47,948 nt of DNA, from positions 1 through 47,948 of the forward strand of contig JABDAO010000011.1 in NCBI GenBank assembly GCA_013289095.1. The letters run 5' to 3'. Position 1 is the first letter of the stretch. Each line of letters opens with the position of its first letter. Below, in pieces: positions 1 to 9,006 of this stretch. The DNA is from Bacteroidota bacterium. Lineage in GTDB: Bacteria; Bacteroidota; Bacteroidia; Palsa-965. The notes beneath the pieces were generated by a model that was not told the DNA's origin, made no database searches, and worked only from the letters and a program-made list of their open reading frames with translations. The position numbers were made by a program, and so were the translations under genes.

Positions 1-1998
1 AAAGAAGAACGATTTGCTGAAGAATTTTTCGACCGTGAGTTCCAACCCGTAGTTATCTCCCGTGCCTTTGTTGACAAGTGTATCGGGGAAGAAGCGGGTA
101 AACCCAGAACCCTGGTTCATGAGCGAAAATGCGGATGACTTTTTTTCGATTGGCACATCATACAGATGCTGATAATAGGCTTCCACCTTAACATGTGTAC
201 CGGGTGCAATGTAATTGTCGTACGAGAGTACAAAGTGTGCGCTACGGATAAACCCTACATCGAGGTTGTGCATGTAATAATTCCCGTTCGCATCTCTTAC
301 ATAATTGCCTTGGGCATCCTGCTGGTGATAAAAATAAACATAGGTAGGGAGCATCTGACTGTGCATACCCATGCCCAAACCGATAGATTGTTTTGAATTG
401 ATGATGTATTTAGCGCCCAGACGGGGCTCGAGCGATTTGCTTCCGTTCAGTGTCAGGTACTGTGCGTGCAACCCGCCCGTTACCGAAAACTTATCGCCCA
501 GCTTGTACTTGAGCTGCACATAAGGCTGGAAGAGAAAGTAATCGGTGGTGTTGTCCCAACGATTCACCCAATGGTAGGTATTGGTATTGTAGGCAGAGTC
601 GATGGTGCTGGTACGGTAGAGATCATTGAACATACCGGCTTTCATACTCAGTTTGTTGCTGAATTTTTTGTTCAGAAAAAAATTAAAGGAATATTTCTCA
701 TCATTAAACCGGTAGGCGATGTTCGGAACGATGGAATCGAGCTTAAAATTTCCGCTCCGGTATACCACGGCCTGGTTACTGAAAGACCCTGCATCTGAAC
801 CCGCCAGTGTGACTTTTAGGTAGGTGGTGCTGTTCAGCGATTTGGAATAGTTCATCCCCACGATGCCGGTAGAGGAACCAAAAAGCTGGTTCTCGTTACT
901 GGCCCCGTAGAGATCCTGAGTGGGTGATGTATAATCGCTTACGACGATATCAATATTGCTCATCCCTCCAAGTCCGAAGAAGGACAGATCGCCCCCATGC
1001 TTCAACGGGAAATTGAGTTTAAAAGAGCCATCCTGATAGTTGGGCACAGCGCTGGTCCCGATATTGATATTTGCCGCCGAGAACAGGGCAAGTGAGGAGT
1101 AACGGTAGGTTGCCAGATAGCTGGCGCCAGTGCTTTTGCTGATAGGCCCTTCGGCAGTTACCTCGGTGCCGAGGAAACCGAGCTGGGCAGTAACTTCATG
1201 CTCTTCATTGTTCCCGTTGCGCATTTTCAGGTCGAACACACCTGCAATGCCGTTGCCATATTCGGCCGGGAAGGCTCCGGTGTAGAAATCAGAATTGGCG
1301 AGCATTTTATTGTTGAGCATGCTCACCGGCCCTCCGGTGGTGCCTGCAACGGCAAAATGGTTGGGATTGGGTATATCCACATCTTCCAGGCGCCAGAGTA
1401 TGCCCAAGGGAGAGTTGCCACGCACCACAATATCGTTTCGGGAATCATCCGCCCCTTGCACACCGGCATAGTTCGAAGCCATCCGCGCAGGGTCTCCCCT
1501 ACTGCCTGCATACCTGTTTGATTCTTCGACCGAGAAGGTACGCGAACTCACCATGGCCATCTCATTCTGCACGTCGCCGGGGTGGGCAGTGCCTGTTACC
1601 ACCACGGCATCAATCTTGACGGCCGATTCTTCCATGTCGAAATTCAGGATCACCTCTTTGGCCGAATTGACAATGATATTGGTACGTACCACAGGCAGAT
1701 ATCCAACCAAATTGGCTTTGACCGTATACTTGCCCAAGGGGATATCATTGAGACGATAATTCCCACCTGCATCCGTATTGGTGCCCATCACCAGGGTTGA
1801 GTCTTTAAAAAGCCGGATGGTTACGGTCATCATCCCGGCCTGGCTTTCCTTGTCGGTTATTTTTCCCCGAATCACCTGTTTGATATCACTTTGTGAAAAT
1901 GCCAAATTGGCACCGATAAACAGAAGCATCACACCAAGCCTGATGCTGATCTTGATGCGCTGTAAAAAATACAAGGGTTGAGTATGGGTTTGTTTCAT
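1..1998 (-). CDS. TonB-dependent receptor, carboxypeptidase-regulatory N-terminus (partial)
   Basis: Not in the ORF track because it runs off the left edge; the minus frame is open from an ATG at 1998 to base 1 (666 codons seen). A signal peptide (about 35 residues, ending near LAFSQ) is followed by a carboxypeptidase-regulatory-like beta-sandwich (KITDKESQAGMMTVTI, then GGNYRLNDIPLGKYTVKA, about residues 40-115), a linker with VDAVVVTG-like text, and a plug with NDIVVRGNSPLG and EYGNGIAGVFDL motifs (about 160-260). The rest reads as alternating aromatic beta-barrel strands. Such receptors import large substrates through the outer membrane using TonB energy. The C-terminal barrel lies outside the window. 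No SusD partner is seen to the right, since the receptor is transcribed leftward. The substrate cannot be deduced. Confidence 0.88.
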   Translation of the reverse strand, partial: MKQTHTQPLYFLQRIKISIRLGVMLLFIGANLAFSQSDIKQVIRGKITDKESQAGMMTVTIRLFKDSTLVMGTNTDAGGNYRLNDIPLGKYTVKANLVGYLPVVRTNIIVNSAKEVILNFDMEESAVKIDAVVVTGTAHPGDVQNEMAMVSSRTFSVEESNRYAGSRGDPARMASNYAGVQGADDSRNDIVVRGNSPLGILWRLEDVDIPNPNHFAVAGTTGGPVSMLNNKMLANSDFYTGAFPAEYGNGIAGVFDLKMRNGNNEEHEVTAQLGFLGTEVTAEGPISKSTGASYLATYRYSSLALFSAANINIGTSAVPNYQDGSFKLNFPLKHGGDLSFFGLGGMSNIDIVVSDYTSPTQDLYGASNENQLFGSSTGIVGMNYSKSLNSTTYLKVTLAGSDAGSFSNQAVVYRSGNFKLDSIVPNIAYRFNDEKYSFNFFLNKKFSNKLSMKAGMFNDLYRTSTIDSAYNTNTYHWVNRWDNTTDYFLFQPYVQLKYKLGDKFSVTGGLHAQYLTLNGSKSLEPRLGAKYIINSKQSIGLGMGMHSQMLPTYVYFYHQQDAQGNYVRDANGNYYMHNLDVGFIRSAHFVLSYDNYIAPGTHVKVEAYYQHLYDVPIEKKSSAFSLMNQGSGFTRFFPDTLVNKGTGDNYGLELTVEKFFSKSFFF

Positions 1999-2122
1999 AA
2001 AGCAGGATGCGATTTGTTTGTACAAGACAAAACTCAACCCAAACCGGGTATTTTCATAACTGGTTTGAGCGTGAGCTGATGGCTTATTTTTAAATATTCA
2101 TTGAAAAACAGGAATCTGCAGG

Positions 2123-2130
2123 CAAAGATA
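2123..2130 (-). promoter_or_regulatory. -7 box for the TonB receptor gene
   Basis: The minus strand reads TATCTTTG, a perfect match to the Bacteroidota TAnnTTTG -7 element, about 125 bp upstream of the receptor ATG. A clear TTG -33 element at 19-21 bp is not present, so the call rests on the -7 box and position only. Confidence 0.4.
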
Positions 2131-2221
2131 GAAGCATTTGCATTTTATCCCGCATTTTTCAGTTGAAGATGGCTAACGCTCTGAAAGGGCCTCCAGCTCT
2201 CAGAAGCAGCGAAATAACCCA

Positions 2222-2290
2222 TCCCGATGAATATCGGGACTGCACAAAATCCAAACACTGAACAGTAGCGCACTACGTTTCTACTGTTCA
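2222..2290 (-). terminator. Two hairpins downstream of the SNF2 gene
   Basis: Two perfect inverted repeats lie between the end of the helicase gene and the TonB receptor promoter: TGAACAGTAG/CTACTGTTCA (2259-2268 and 2281-2290, 10 bp) and TCCCGAT/ATCGGGA (2222-2228 and 2233-2239, 7 bp with a 4-nt loop). Neither has a long U tract, so termination is inferred from position. The whole 1999-2382 gap holds no gene. Confidence 0.45.
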
Positions 2291-2382
2291 TTTTGGGTTT
2301 ATGCAACACGAGCAATCAGGGCCTTACAAAGTACGAAAGGTGTGGGATAAGCTTTTCGGGTATCGATAAAAAGAGTTTTTTC

Positions 2383-5300
2383 CTAATCCACCAACGAAAC
2401 CAATTCCCTGATCTCCTGATCGCTCAACTCCCCCACCCATTTCTCACCGCCTGCTATGGTAAGATTGGCCAGGCTTTTCTTGGTCTTTAACATCTCATCG
2501 ATACGTTCCTCCAGGGTGCCCTTGGTGATGAGGCGGTGTACCATCACATTGCGGAGCTGCCCGATGCGAAAGGCACGGTCGGTGGCCTGGGCTTCGGTGG
2601 CAGGGTTCCACCACAGATCGTAGTGGATGACATGGTTGCCGGCGGTAAGGTTCAGACCGGTGCCTCCTGCCTTCAGGCTCAGGATAAAAGTATCGTGCAT
2701 GGGGTTTTCCTGAAAGGCCTTGACCATATCATCCCTATCCTTGCGTGTAGAACCTCCGTGGAGCTGAAGCGCCTTTTTACCGAACCGGGTCTGAATAACT
2801 TGTTGGAGGATATCGCCGGCTTCTTTGTATTGCGAAAAGATGAGCACCTTTTCGTTGTTTTCATAAATGGTCTCAAGCAGCTGGAACAACAGGAGCATCT
2901 TGCCGCTTTGTTCGGGCGCCGCCTCCGCCTCTGTTTTGAGGTATTGGGCAGGGTGGTTGCATATTTGTTTCAAGACGGTAAATAATTTTAAGATCAACCC
3001 CCGCCGTTGAATACCGGCAGTGTCTTCCATGCCCTGGAGCAGATCGGTGGTGAGGTTTTTATAGAGCGCCGCCTGTTCTTTGCTGAGGTGGCAATATTGG
3101 TTGTTTTCAATTTTATCGGGCAGATCGGCAATGATGGCTTTGTCTGTCTTTACCCTGCGCAGGATGAACGGGGCGGTTATCTTCAGGAATTTATCCAACA
3201 AGTGTTTGTCCTGGTTCAGTTCTATGCCCTGGGCAAAATTCGAGTTGAACCAGTTTTCGGTGCCCAGGTAACGAGGGTTCACAAAATCGAAGATGCTCCA
3301 ATATTCGCCCAACCTGTTTTCAACCGGGGTCCCGGTCATCGCAATGCGGATCGTCGAGGGGATCATCTTTACCGCTTTGGTGAGTGCAATGCTGTTGTTT
3401 TTAATGTTCTGGGCCTCATCAATGATCAGGGCCGACCAATGCTTTTTTCGCAATTTTTCATTGTCAGACCTTACCACCCCATAGGTAGAAATGACCACAT
3501 CCACCTTCCTGAACCCATCGTCTCTTCCTGCTCCGTGATAAATCATAGACCGGAGATCGGGGGCGAAACGCGCCAGCTCATTTTCCCAGTTGCTCAACAG
3601 GGTAGTCGGGGCCACCACCAGGGCAGGGCCCTTGTCGAGCAAGCCCTCCTCTTTGAATTTAAGAAGGGCCGTAATCACCTGTAAGGTTTTGCCCAGGCCC
3701 ATATCATCGGCAAGCAGAGAACCAACACCGAGCTTTGCATTTTTGTAGATCCACGAATAACCCCGGTGCTGGTATGGCCTCAGTTGGGCATGAATCCCCA
3801 GGGGTTGTTCAATGAGCTCAATCTGGCTGAGCGCCCGGATCTGTTTCCGCAGCTCCGGGTCAACCAACACCGATGCCCCCTGATAATCCTCGCTCAGGGC
3901 TGCCTGCAAGAGCTCTATAGCCGAAGGCGTTTCGGCCGTTTCGAGTTTTTTGATGATGCGTTCAATTTCATCCCGGGTCATGCTTATATACTGATCGCGT
4001 ATTTTTACGAGACCGGCTGTTTCGGTGGTCATTTTTTTAAACTCCTGCACATCCATAAACTGATCGCCGAGCGCTATCTTCCAGTCGAAACTAAGTGTAT
4101 CATCGAGTGAAAAGAAAGAGCGGTTCTTTTTCCTTGCTTTCAGGGCCAGGGTGATTTTGGGCCGCAGCAGCGATTGAAGGCTTTTGGGCAGCAGCGTCTC
4201 GATGCCAAGCATGCGTATGACCGGAAGGATGGCGGTGAGCACTTCCGAAAAGCTCCGGGTGGTGTACTGAAGCCGTTCTTGCCCGCCGGAGGCAATGACC
4301 CGCTCGAGTTCGGGCATGTAATGCGAGAGCAATTGTATGTTTTTCAACGCATCCAGTTGTTTTTCTTCATGATGCGCTAAAAAAGAACGGAGTGTTTCAA
4401 GCCCCAGCAGGGGTTTTTGAATGTTCCGGATGAGGACTTCCACCTCAAAACCTTCTCTCACGCCTTCGCTACGGCTCATGCGTTCATGAATCTGCAGGAC
4501 CGGCGAAAAGTCGCGCTTACCGATAAAAAAACGTTTCAGCCAGAGCTGGATGGTAGTCGGTATTTCTTTCCCGGCAAATGAATTGAAACGCACCGCCTCG
4601 TTTTGAAAAAAGAGGCGGATGATGGCCGCATCGGTTTTATTGGTTGTTTCGAAGAGCTTTAATGCAGAAAGGTCATGACAGCGCTCGGCCGATTTGCCGG
4701 TAAACAAAAAACAAAGCAACAGCAAACCATCTTCCGGGTTCAGCGCCTTGTAACCAGCCACAACACGTTTGCCCCTGGTCATGGTTGTTTTTTGAATCAT
4801 AGACATTCCGGGAGGGTAGCCCTGCAGGAGTAACTCAAAGACATGTTTAACGCCCGGGTTGATCAGGGCAGGGATCCATTGTATGCGGTACATATTTTCA
4901 CCGCACCTCATCAACCGGGGCAAAAGCGCACAACGCTCGGCGAGGATATTACAGAACCGAAAGGTCTGGTACAGGGTGATGAAGGATGGTGAATAATTCG
5001 AGAGATGTTTGCTCTCGGTTTGGGCCAGCAATACAAGCATTTTCTCGGGGTGTACGGGTTTTACATACCCGTGCTCATCGGTTGCCCTCAATTCAAGATC
5101 GGCGTTGGCCCCGGCCACAAGCGTATATTCGTAAAACCGGTATGCATCGGGCAGCACGGCGACCCCATGTTTTAGCGAGGCCAGGTAGAACAGTTCTGTT
5201 TTGACATGCCTTTTGTAAAAGCCCAGCATCACTGTTTTAAAATCAGAACTATAAAACAGCGGAGATGCCGGAAACAACATAGGCAATGAAACTTGCAGGT

Positions 5301-5934
5301 TTTCGATGACCGAAAAATCGGGGGCCGGCCCCGCTACGGGTTTCTTTTTCTTCGACGGTTTTCGCCTCACCACACCTTCTTCGAGGCTATACACATGCTC
5401 GGTCTCCATATCTTCAAGCGGTATCCCCTCGCCGGCCAGCTCTTTTACAATATCAAAGCCGTGGAGACTGAAGACCCTGAACGGGTTTTGGTCGATCTGG
5501 TTTGCGACAATGTAGATGACAGCGGCAATGTGTTTACAGGGCACAGCCCAATCTGGGCAAGAACAGGTAAGTTTTAGATCCTTCCAGCTTTTCGGAAAGA
5601 TCCGAATGCCGTTCCGCTCGGCAATCTGGAGTATTTCGGCGGGCAACACACGGTTCAGCAATTGCGGGATCAACAAAGGGTTGCCCCGGATGGTTTCGAT
5701 GAGGATCTTTTTTTCAGCACGGGTAAATGGAGGCGCTACAATGGAAACCGAATACGGGTTACGGCGGCTGCCTTGCACCAGGGCACGGATAGTATTCGCC
5801 TCGATGGAAATTTCGACCACCTTGCCTGCGTTTGCATACGCTTTGCCCCTGGGCAAACGGTTCGAGAAATCGATCCTGTCGAGCGCCTGGAGCCATTGCT
5901 GGCCCCACCAGGTGCGGCCATATTTTTGCGCCAT
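2383..5934 (-). CDS. SWIM zinc-finger SNF2-family helicase
   Basis: A DNA-dependent ATPase of the SNF2/Rad54 class (bacterial HepA-like group). The N-terminus carries a SWIM finger (CSCPDWAVPCKH, CxC-CxH, about residues 124-135). A long helical middle follows (about 200-690). Helicase motifs are complete: Walker A DDMGLGKT (about 740), DEAQ box LIIDEAQN (about 836), motif III MTGTPVENR, and the C-terminal RecA fold with AGGTGLNL and the QxxR box ATDRAFRIGQ (about 1110). Length of about 1183 residues is normal for bacterial SWIM-SNF2 proteins. The track start is a TTG at 5940; the ATG at 5934 two codons in (MAQKYGRTWW) is preferred. It probably remodels protein-DNA or RNA polymerase complexes; the exact role is unknown. 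It stands alone, with no methylase or DISARM-type genes beside it. Confidence 0.9.
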   Translation of the reverse strand: MAQKYGRTWWGQQWLQALDRIDFSNRLPRGKAYANAGKVVEISIEANTIRALVQGSRRNPYSVSIVAPPFTRAEKKILIETIRGNPLLIPQLLNRVLPAEILQIAERNGIRIFPKSWKDLKLTCSCPDWAVPCKHIAAVIYIVANQIDQNPFRVFSLHGFDIVKELAGEGIPLEDMETEHVYSLEEGVVRRKPSKKKKPVAGPAPDFSVIENLQVSLPMLFPASPLFYSSDFKTVMLGFYKRHVKTELFYLASLKHGVAVLPDAYRFYEYTLVAGANADLELRATDEHGYVKPVHPEKMLVLLAQTESKHLSNYSPSFITLYQTFRFCNILAERCALLPRLMRCGENMYRIQWIPALINPGVKHVFELLLQGYPPGMSMIQKTTMTRGKRVVAGYKALNPEDGLLLLCFLFTGKSAERCHDLSALKLFETTNKTDAAIIRLFFQNEAVRFNSFAGKEIPTTIQLWLKRFFIGKRDFSPVLQIHERMSRSEGVREGFEVEVLIRNIQKPLLGLETLRSFLAHHEEKQLDALKNIQLLSHYMPELERVIASGGQERLQYTTRSFSEVLTAILPVIRMLGIETLLPKSLQSLLRPKITLALKARKKNRSFFSLDDTLSFDWKIALGDQFMDVQEFKKMTTETAGLVKIRDQYISMTRDEIERIIKKLETAETPSAIELLQAALSEDYQGASVLVDPELRKQIRALSQIELIEQPLGIHAQLRPYQHRGYSWIYKNAKLGVGSLLADDMGLGKTLQVITALLKFKEEGLLDKGPALVVAPTTLLSNWENELARFAPDLRSMIYHGAGRDDGFRKVDVVISTYGVVRSDNEKLRKKHWSALIIDEAQNIKNNSIALTKAVKMIPSTIRIAMTGTPVENRLGEYWSIFDFVNPRYLGTENWFNSNFAQGIELNQDKHLLDKFLKITAPFILRRVKTDKAIIADLPDKIENNQYCHLSKEQAALYKNLTTDLLQGMEDTAGIQRRGLILKLFTVLKQICNHPAQYLKTEAEAAPEQSGKMLLLFQLLETIYENNEKVLIFSQYKEAGDILQQVIQTRFGKKALQLHGGSTRKDRDDMVKAFQENPMHDTFILSLKAGGTGLNLTAGNHVIHYDLWWNPATEAQATDRAFRIGQLRNVMVHRLITKGTLEERIDEMLKTKKSLANLTIAGGEKWVGELSDQEIRELVSLVD

Positions 5935-6101
5935 TTTCAACTATGGGTTTTTCAATACTTGTTTCTTAGGTATGTACGAAACAACGTTTAATGATCGTAA
6001 TTAAACGGCTTACCTGGTCTTTTGTTTTCAACAAGGCTGGATAAAGGCCCCAGCGCCCGACCGGTTCCCTGCTTAGAACAGGGGTGTGCAACAACGCAGG
6101 T

Positions 6102-6749
6102 TCAGGAGCACATCATTTTTACGGCCACAATCAGTAAATCGGTAGTCTGGTTTCCGCCTTTGGATGGATACACTTTCCGTTGCAGATGGACAATGTCAAA
6201 TCCGTTTTCGAAAAGCGCGTTTTGCAGAAATCCGGCTTCATGGTAATACAGATAACAGCGGTCGTTTTCGTCCTGGCTTGATGACCGGAACCCCGATCTG
6301 GAGGGGTCATCTTCCATGGTGCTTAAATACAGCGCACCACCGGCGATCAAGATTTGTCTGGCATCGGCTATTAATTTCACCACATCTTCGCCGGCCAGAT
6401 AAGGCAAACAAAATCCGCACATAATCCCAACGTATTGTTTATCCAGGGCAACAATATCCCTGCAGTCCATCAATCTGTATTCAGCCTGGGGGTTGTTGAT
6501 CCTTGCCCGTTCGAGCATGTTCCGGGCCAGATCAATGCCCAGGATCCGAAAACCGGGCCTCTTCTGCAGCAGATACCGGGAAATATTGCCAGGCCCGCAG
6601 GCTATATCCAGAATCTCCGCATCTTCATGCGGGATCTGGGCACAGAACACATCAAAGGACTCGTGGTACATAGACAGATCCATAAATTTGCATTCATAGT
6701 CCGATGCGTATTTATTGAAAACGGCGGTGGCGAGCTCGGTGTGGTTCAT
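6102..6749 (-). CDS. Class I SAM-dependent methyltransferase
   Basis: A 215-residue Rossmann-fold methyltransferase. Motif I is ILDIACGPGNISRYL (about residues 45-60), the acidic residue after strand beta-2 is in ILGIDLARNML, and the post-I region has EYRLMDCRDI. The C-terminal half (GGALYLSTMEDD, then YYHEAGFLQNALFENGFDIVHL) matches the small ubiE/COQ5-like group (Methyltransf_25 type). The substrate is not identifiable. The gene is upstream of the SNF2 gene on the same strand but about 160 bp away, so it is probably a separate unit. Confidence 0.82.
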   Translation of the reverse strand: MNHTELATAVFNKYASDYECKFMDLSMYHESFDVFCAQIPHEDAEILDIACGPGNISRYLLQKRPGFRILGIDLARNMLERARINNPQAEYRLMDCRDIVALDKQYVGIMCGFCLPYLAGEDVVKLIADARQILIAGGALYLSTMEDDPSRSGFRSSSQDENDRCYLYYHEAGFLQNALFENGFDIVHLQRKVYPSKGGNQTTDLLIVAVKMMCS

Positions 6750-6941
6750 GGTTTAAAAAACAGAAATCGGATGAACGAATAACGTGATGAAGGGTTGATC
6801 AGCAATTCGCTGAAGCCCATTCGCAAAGCCCCGGCACAGAAATGTTTATTGTGTTACACCGTGCCGGCAGATGCTTGAAAGGTATTTCCTGGTTATGTCT
6901 CCCAACAAACTTGTCCTGAATCCGGTTTCTGTCTGATGAAG

Positions 6942-6962
6942 AATTCCCGATTCGCGGGAATT
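6942..6962. repeat. Perfect 8-bp stem hairpin
   Basis: AATTCCCG, a 5-nt loop (ATTCG) and CGGGAATT form a 21-nt hairpin in the gene-free stretch upstream of the methyltransferase. No U tract follows, so its role is unknown. Confidence 0.5.
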
Positions 6963-7168
6963 TGGTTTTCATAATCTTGTTAAACATTGCCTCTTGGTCA
7001 GTTTTTAGTTTTCCGATCAGACATTTCAAATTTACATAAATAATACAAAACCCCGATTCCGGGCGGGGATTATTCCAGGGCAATCGCATCTGGATTCCCG
7101 AAAGTTACGTTTGCCAGCTTTAACAGACGGAGGCAGCAGACCTGGTATTGGGTGAAGAACAATAAAAT

Positions 7169-7321
7169 CGGAACATGTCATTCTCCGAAGGGAAGGTGTC
7201 GTGCTCCGTGCGAAACATGTCCTTCTCCGATCGGTATCTGTCCCACTCCGTTCTGAATGTGTCGTATTCCAAATCTGATTCCGTCCGAAACATGCCTCTC
7301 TCCGGCAGGACGCAGCCTCGA
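7169..7321. repeat. Degenerate 21-bp-period units flanking the main array
   Basis: Five successive 21-nt blocks starting at 7169 share a loose pattern (nGnAAnnTGTCnnnCTCCGnn), followed by two more diverged blocks. They have the same period as the main array to their right but a different second half (CTCCG instead of GGGAACC). This looks like an older or differently evolving edge of the array. Confidence 0.6.
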
Positions 7322-8008
7322 TAAGGAACCTCGGGGAACATGTCGGGAACCTAAGGGAACGTGTCGGGAACCTTGGGGAGCATGTCGGGAACCAAAGGGA
7401 ACATGTCGGGAAACTAAGGGAACGTGTCGGGAACCTTGGGGAGCATGTCGGGAACCAAAGGGAACATGTCGGGAACCTAAGGGAACGTGTCGGGAACCTT
7501 GGGGAACGTGTCGGGAACCTCAGGGAACATGTCGGGAACCTCGGGGAACATGTCGGGAACCTTGGGGAGCATGTCGGGAACCTAAGGGAACGTGTCGGGA
7601 ACCTTGGGGAGCATGTCGGGAACCTCAGGGAACATGTCGGGAACCTCGGGGAACGTGTCGATAACCTTAGGGAACATGTCGGGAACCTTGGGGAACGTGT
7701 CGGGAAACTCAGGGAACATGTCGGGAACCTTAGTGAACGTGTCGGGAAACTAAGGGAACATGTCGGGAAACTAAGGGAACGTGTCGGGAACCTTGGGGAG
7801 CATGTCGGGAACCTCAGGGAACATGTCGGGAACCTCGGGGAACGTGTCGATAACCTTAGGGAACATGTCGGGAACCTTGGGGAACGTGTCGGGAAACTCA
7901 GGGAACATGTCGGGAACCTCAGGGAACGTGTAAGGAACCTTAGGGAATGTGTCGGGAACCCTGAACATGTCGGGAGCCCTGGGGAGCATGTCGGGAACCC
8001 CAAGGAAT
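7322..8008. repeat. Minisatellite: about 32 tandem 21-bp units
   Basis: TGTC recurs every 21 bp from 7341 to 7989. The spacing is exact except for one unit near 7955 that is 3 bp shorter, which gives 32 occurrences. Each unit contains GGGAAC twice, at alternating spacings of 10 and 11 bp, so the hexamer recurs on average every 10.5 bp, one helical turn. Variation is concentrated at a few positions (C/A-TGT versus CGTGT, and the two bases after CCT). The array lies between two divergent genes, about 1 kb from the right-hand one. Confidence 0.92.
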
Positions 8009-9006
8009 GAGCTGCCTTTTAAAGGCGCACCTCCGAACAACAAAGGTCTCTTTCAGGACAACTAACTTCTCCTGTAGGACAATTTGTGCCATTTGTATCG
8101 ATACCGTTCGGAAATGTCTCCAGTTACATGAAAAGGCATTGGCCAAATAAACCCGCGCTCATCCTCCAATCAAGCGACATTTAAACCGTGTAATCGGTAA
8201 CGATTCGCTTCGGAAGTTTTGAATTCGAAATCTTTTTAGACGCGATTGCCCTGGGGATTATTCTTGCCCAGCCTTTGTTTCCGGAAACCGGGAGCAGGCG
8301 TCAATCCAACCGCAAGCAGCACGACCAGGCCCATGGAACATCGGCAGGAAGCCTTTGTTGTCAGGAAGATCAGCCATCCCCGCTTTAGCTGGCTGGGAAC
8401 ATGCCCCCCCCCCGTCAACGCGAGGCATCTCACACCGGTACGCTTTTACCAGGGAGGATCAGCAAGCAAAGCCATTTGGTGTCTGCCGGGCATAGTAAAA
8501 GTCGGGGCAATACTGGTTTTATTTTACTATACCTAAATGAGTTTTCTTTTTTTTCAAACGAATGAATGAACGCCATTTCTCCCAGCTGCTTCAAATTTTA
8601 TATTTCATACTTCGCCTTAAATCATTCTTCTGAGTTCAAGAAATACGGTCTGCACGAATACTTCCCTCCCCTTATCCATGCACTATTGCTCACTAAAACA
8701 GGAGCTTCTGAACGCCGGGGTTCAGTTCCCCGGCCGGTTTAATCTGTATACAGAAGATCCTAAAAAATCAGACAACAGAAACAATTTATTTATTCAATGG
8801 GATGCGTTTCACCTTCCTGAAAAAAATAAAATGCCAAAAGATATTTCAGATATAATGGACACTCAAAAGCAAGCCCAAACATATTGCGATCTAAATAATT
8901 AGCAATAGCTTCGTTTCTGTTCATAGGGCCGGGTAACGCATGGGGGCTCGCCCGGCATTATTTGCAAATAAGAAAACTAAAAACTCACTGCCTAAACTTT
9001 CACACA

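Larger units (their letters stand above)
6750..9006. other. 2.2-kb region without a convincing gene
   Basis: Between the divergent methyltransferase and Omp28-like genes the main content is the 21-bp repeat array (7169-8008). Open frames over the array on both strands are open because 21 is divisible by three, and they translate as pure heptapeptide repeats; I do not call them genes. From 8010 to 9006 I see an imperfect inverted repeat ATAGTAAAA/TTTTACTAT near 8491-8530, a GC-rich inverted repeat GCCGGG/CCCGGC at about 8928-8956 and a perfect palindrome TTATTTGCAAATAA at 8958-8971, about 36 bp before the next gene. A 74-codon ORF at 8678-8902 has no recognisable features. Confidence 0.5.

Noticed and set aside
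2383-6749. SNF2 helicase and methyltransferase as a DISARM-like defence pair
   Set aside because: The methyltransferase is a small-molecule-type class I enzyme without DNA methylase motifs (no NPPY or PCQ), and no DrmB or phospholipase D gene is present.
7032-8003. 323-codon minus-strand ORF (FPTCSxR heptapeptides) and overlapping repeat ORFs on both strands over the 21-bp array
   Set aside because: Several overlapping frames on both strands are open because the period is a multiple of three; translations are pure heptapeptide repeats with many Cys and no signal or domain. I treat the array as non-coding, though translation is not excluded.
8678-8902. 74-codon ORF MHYCSLKQELLNAG
   Set aside because: No recognisable motif, promoter or neighbour link; could be chance in a gene-poor gap.
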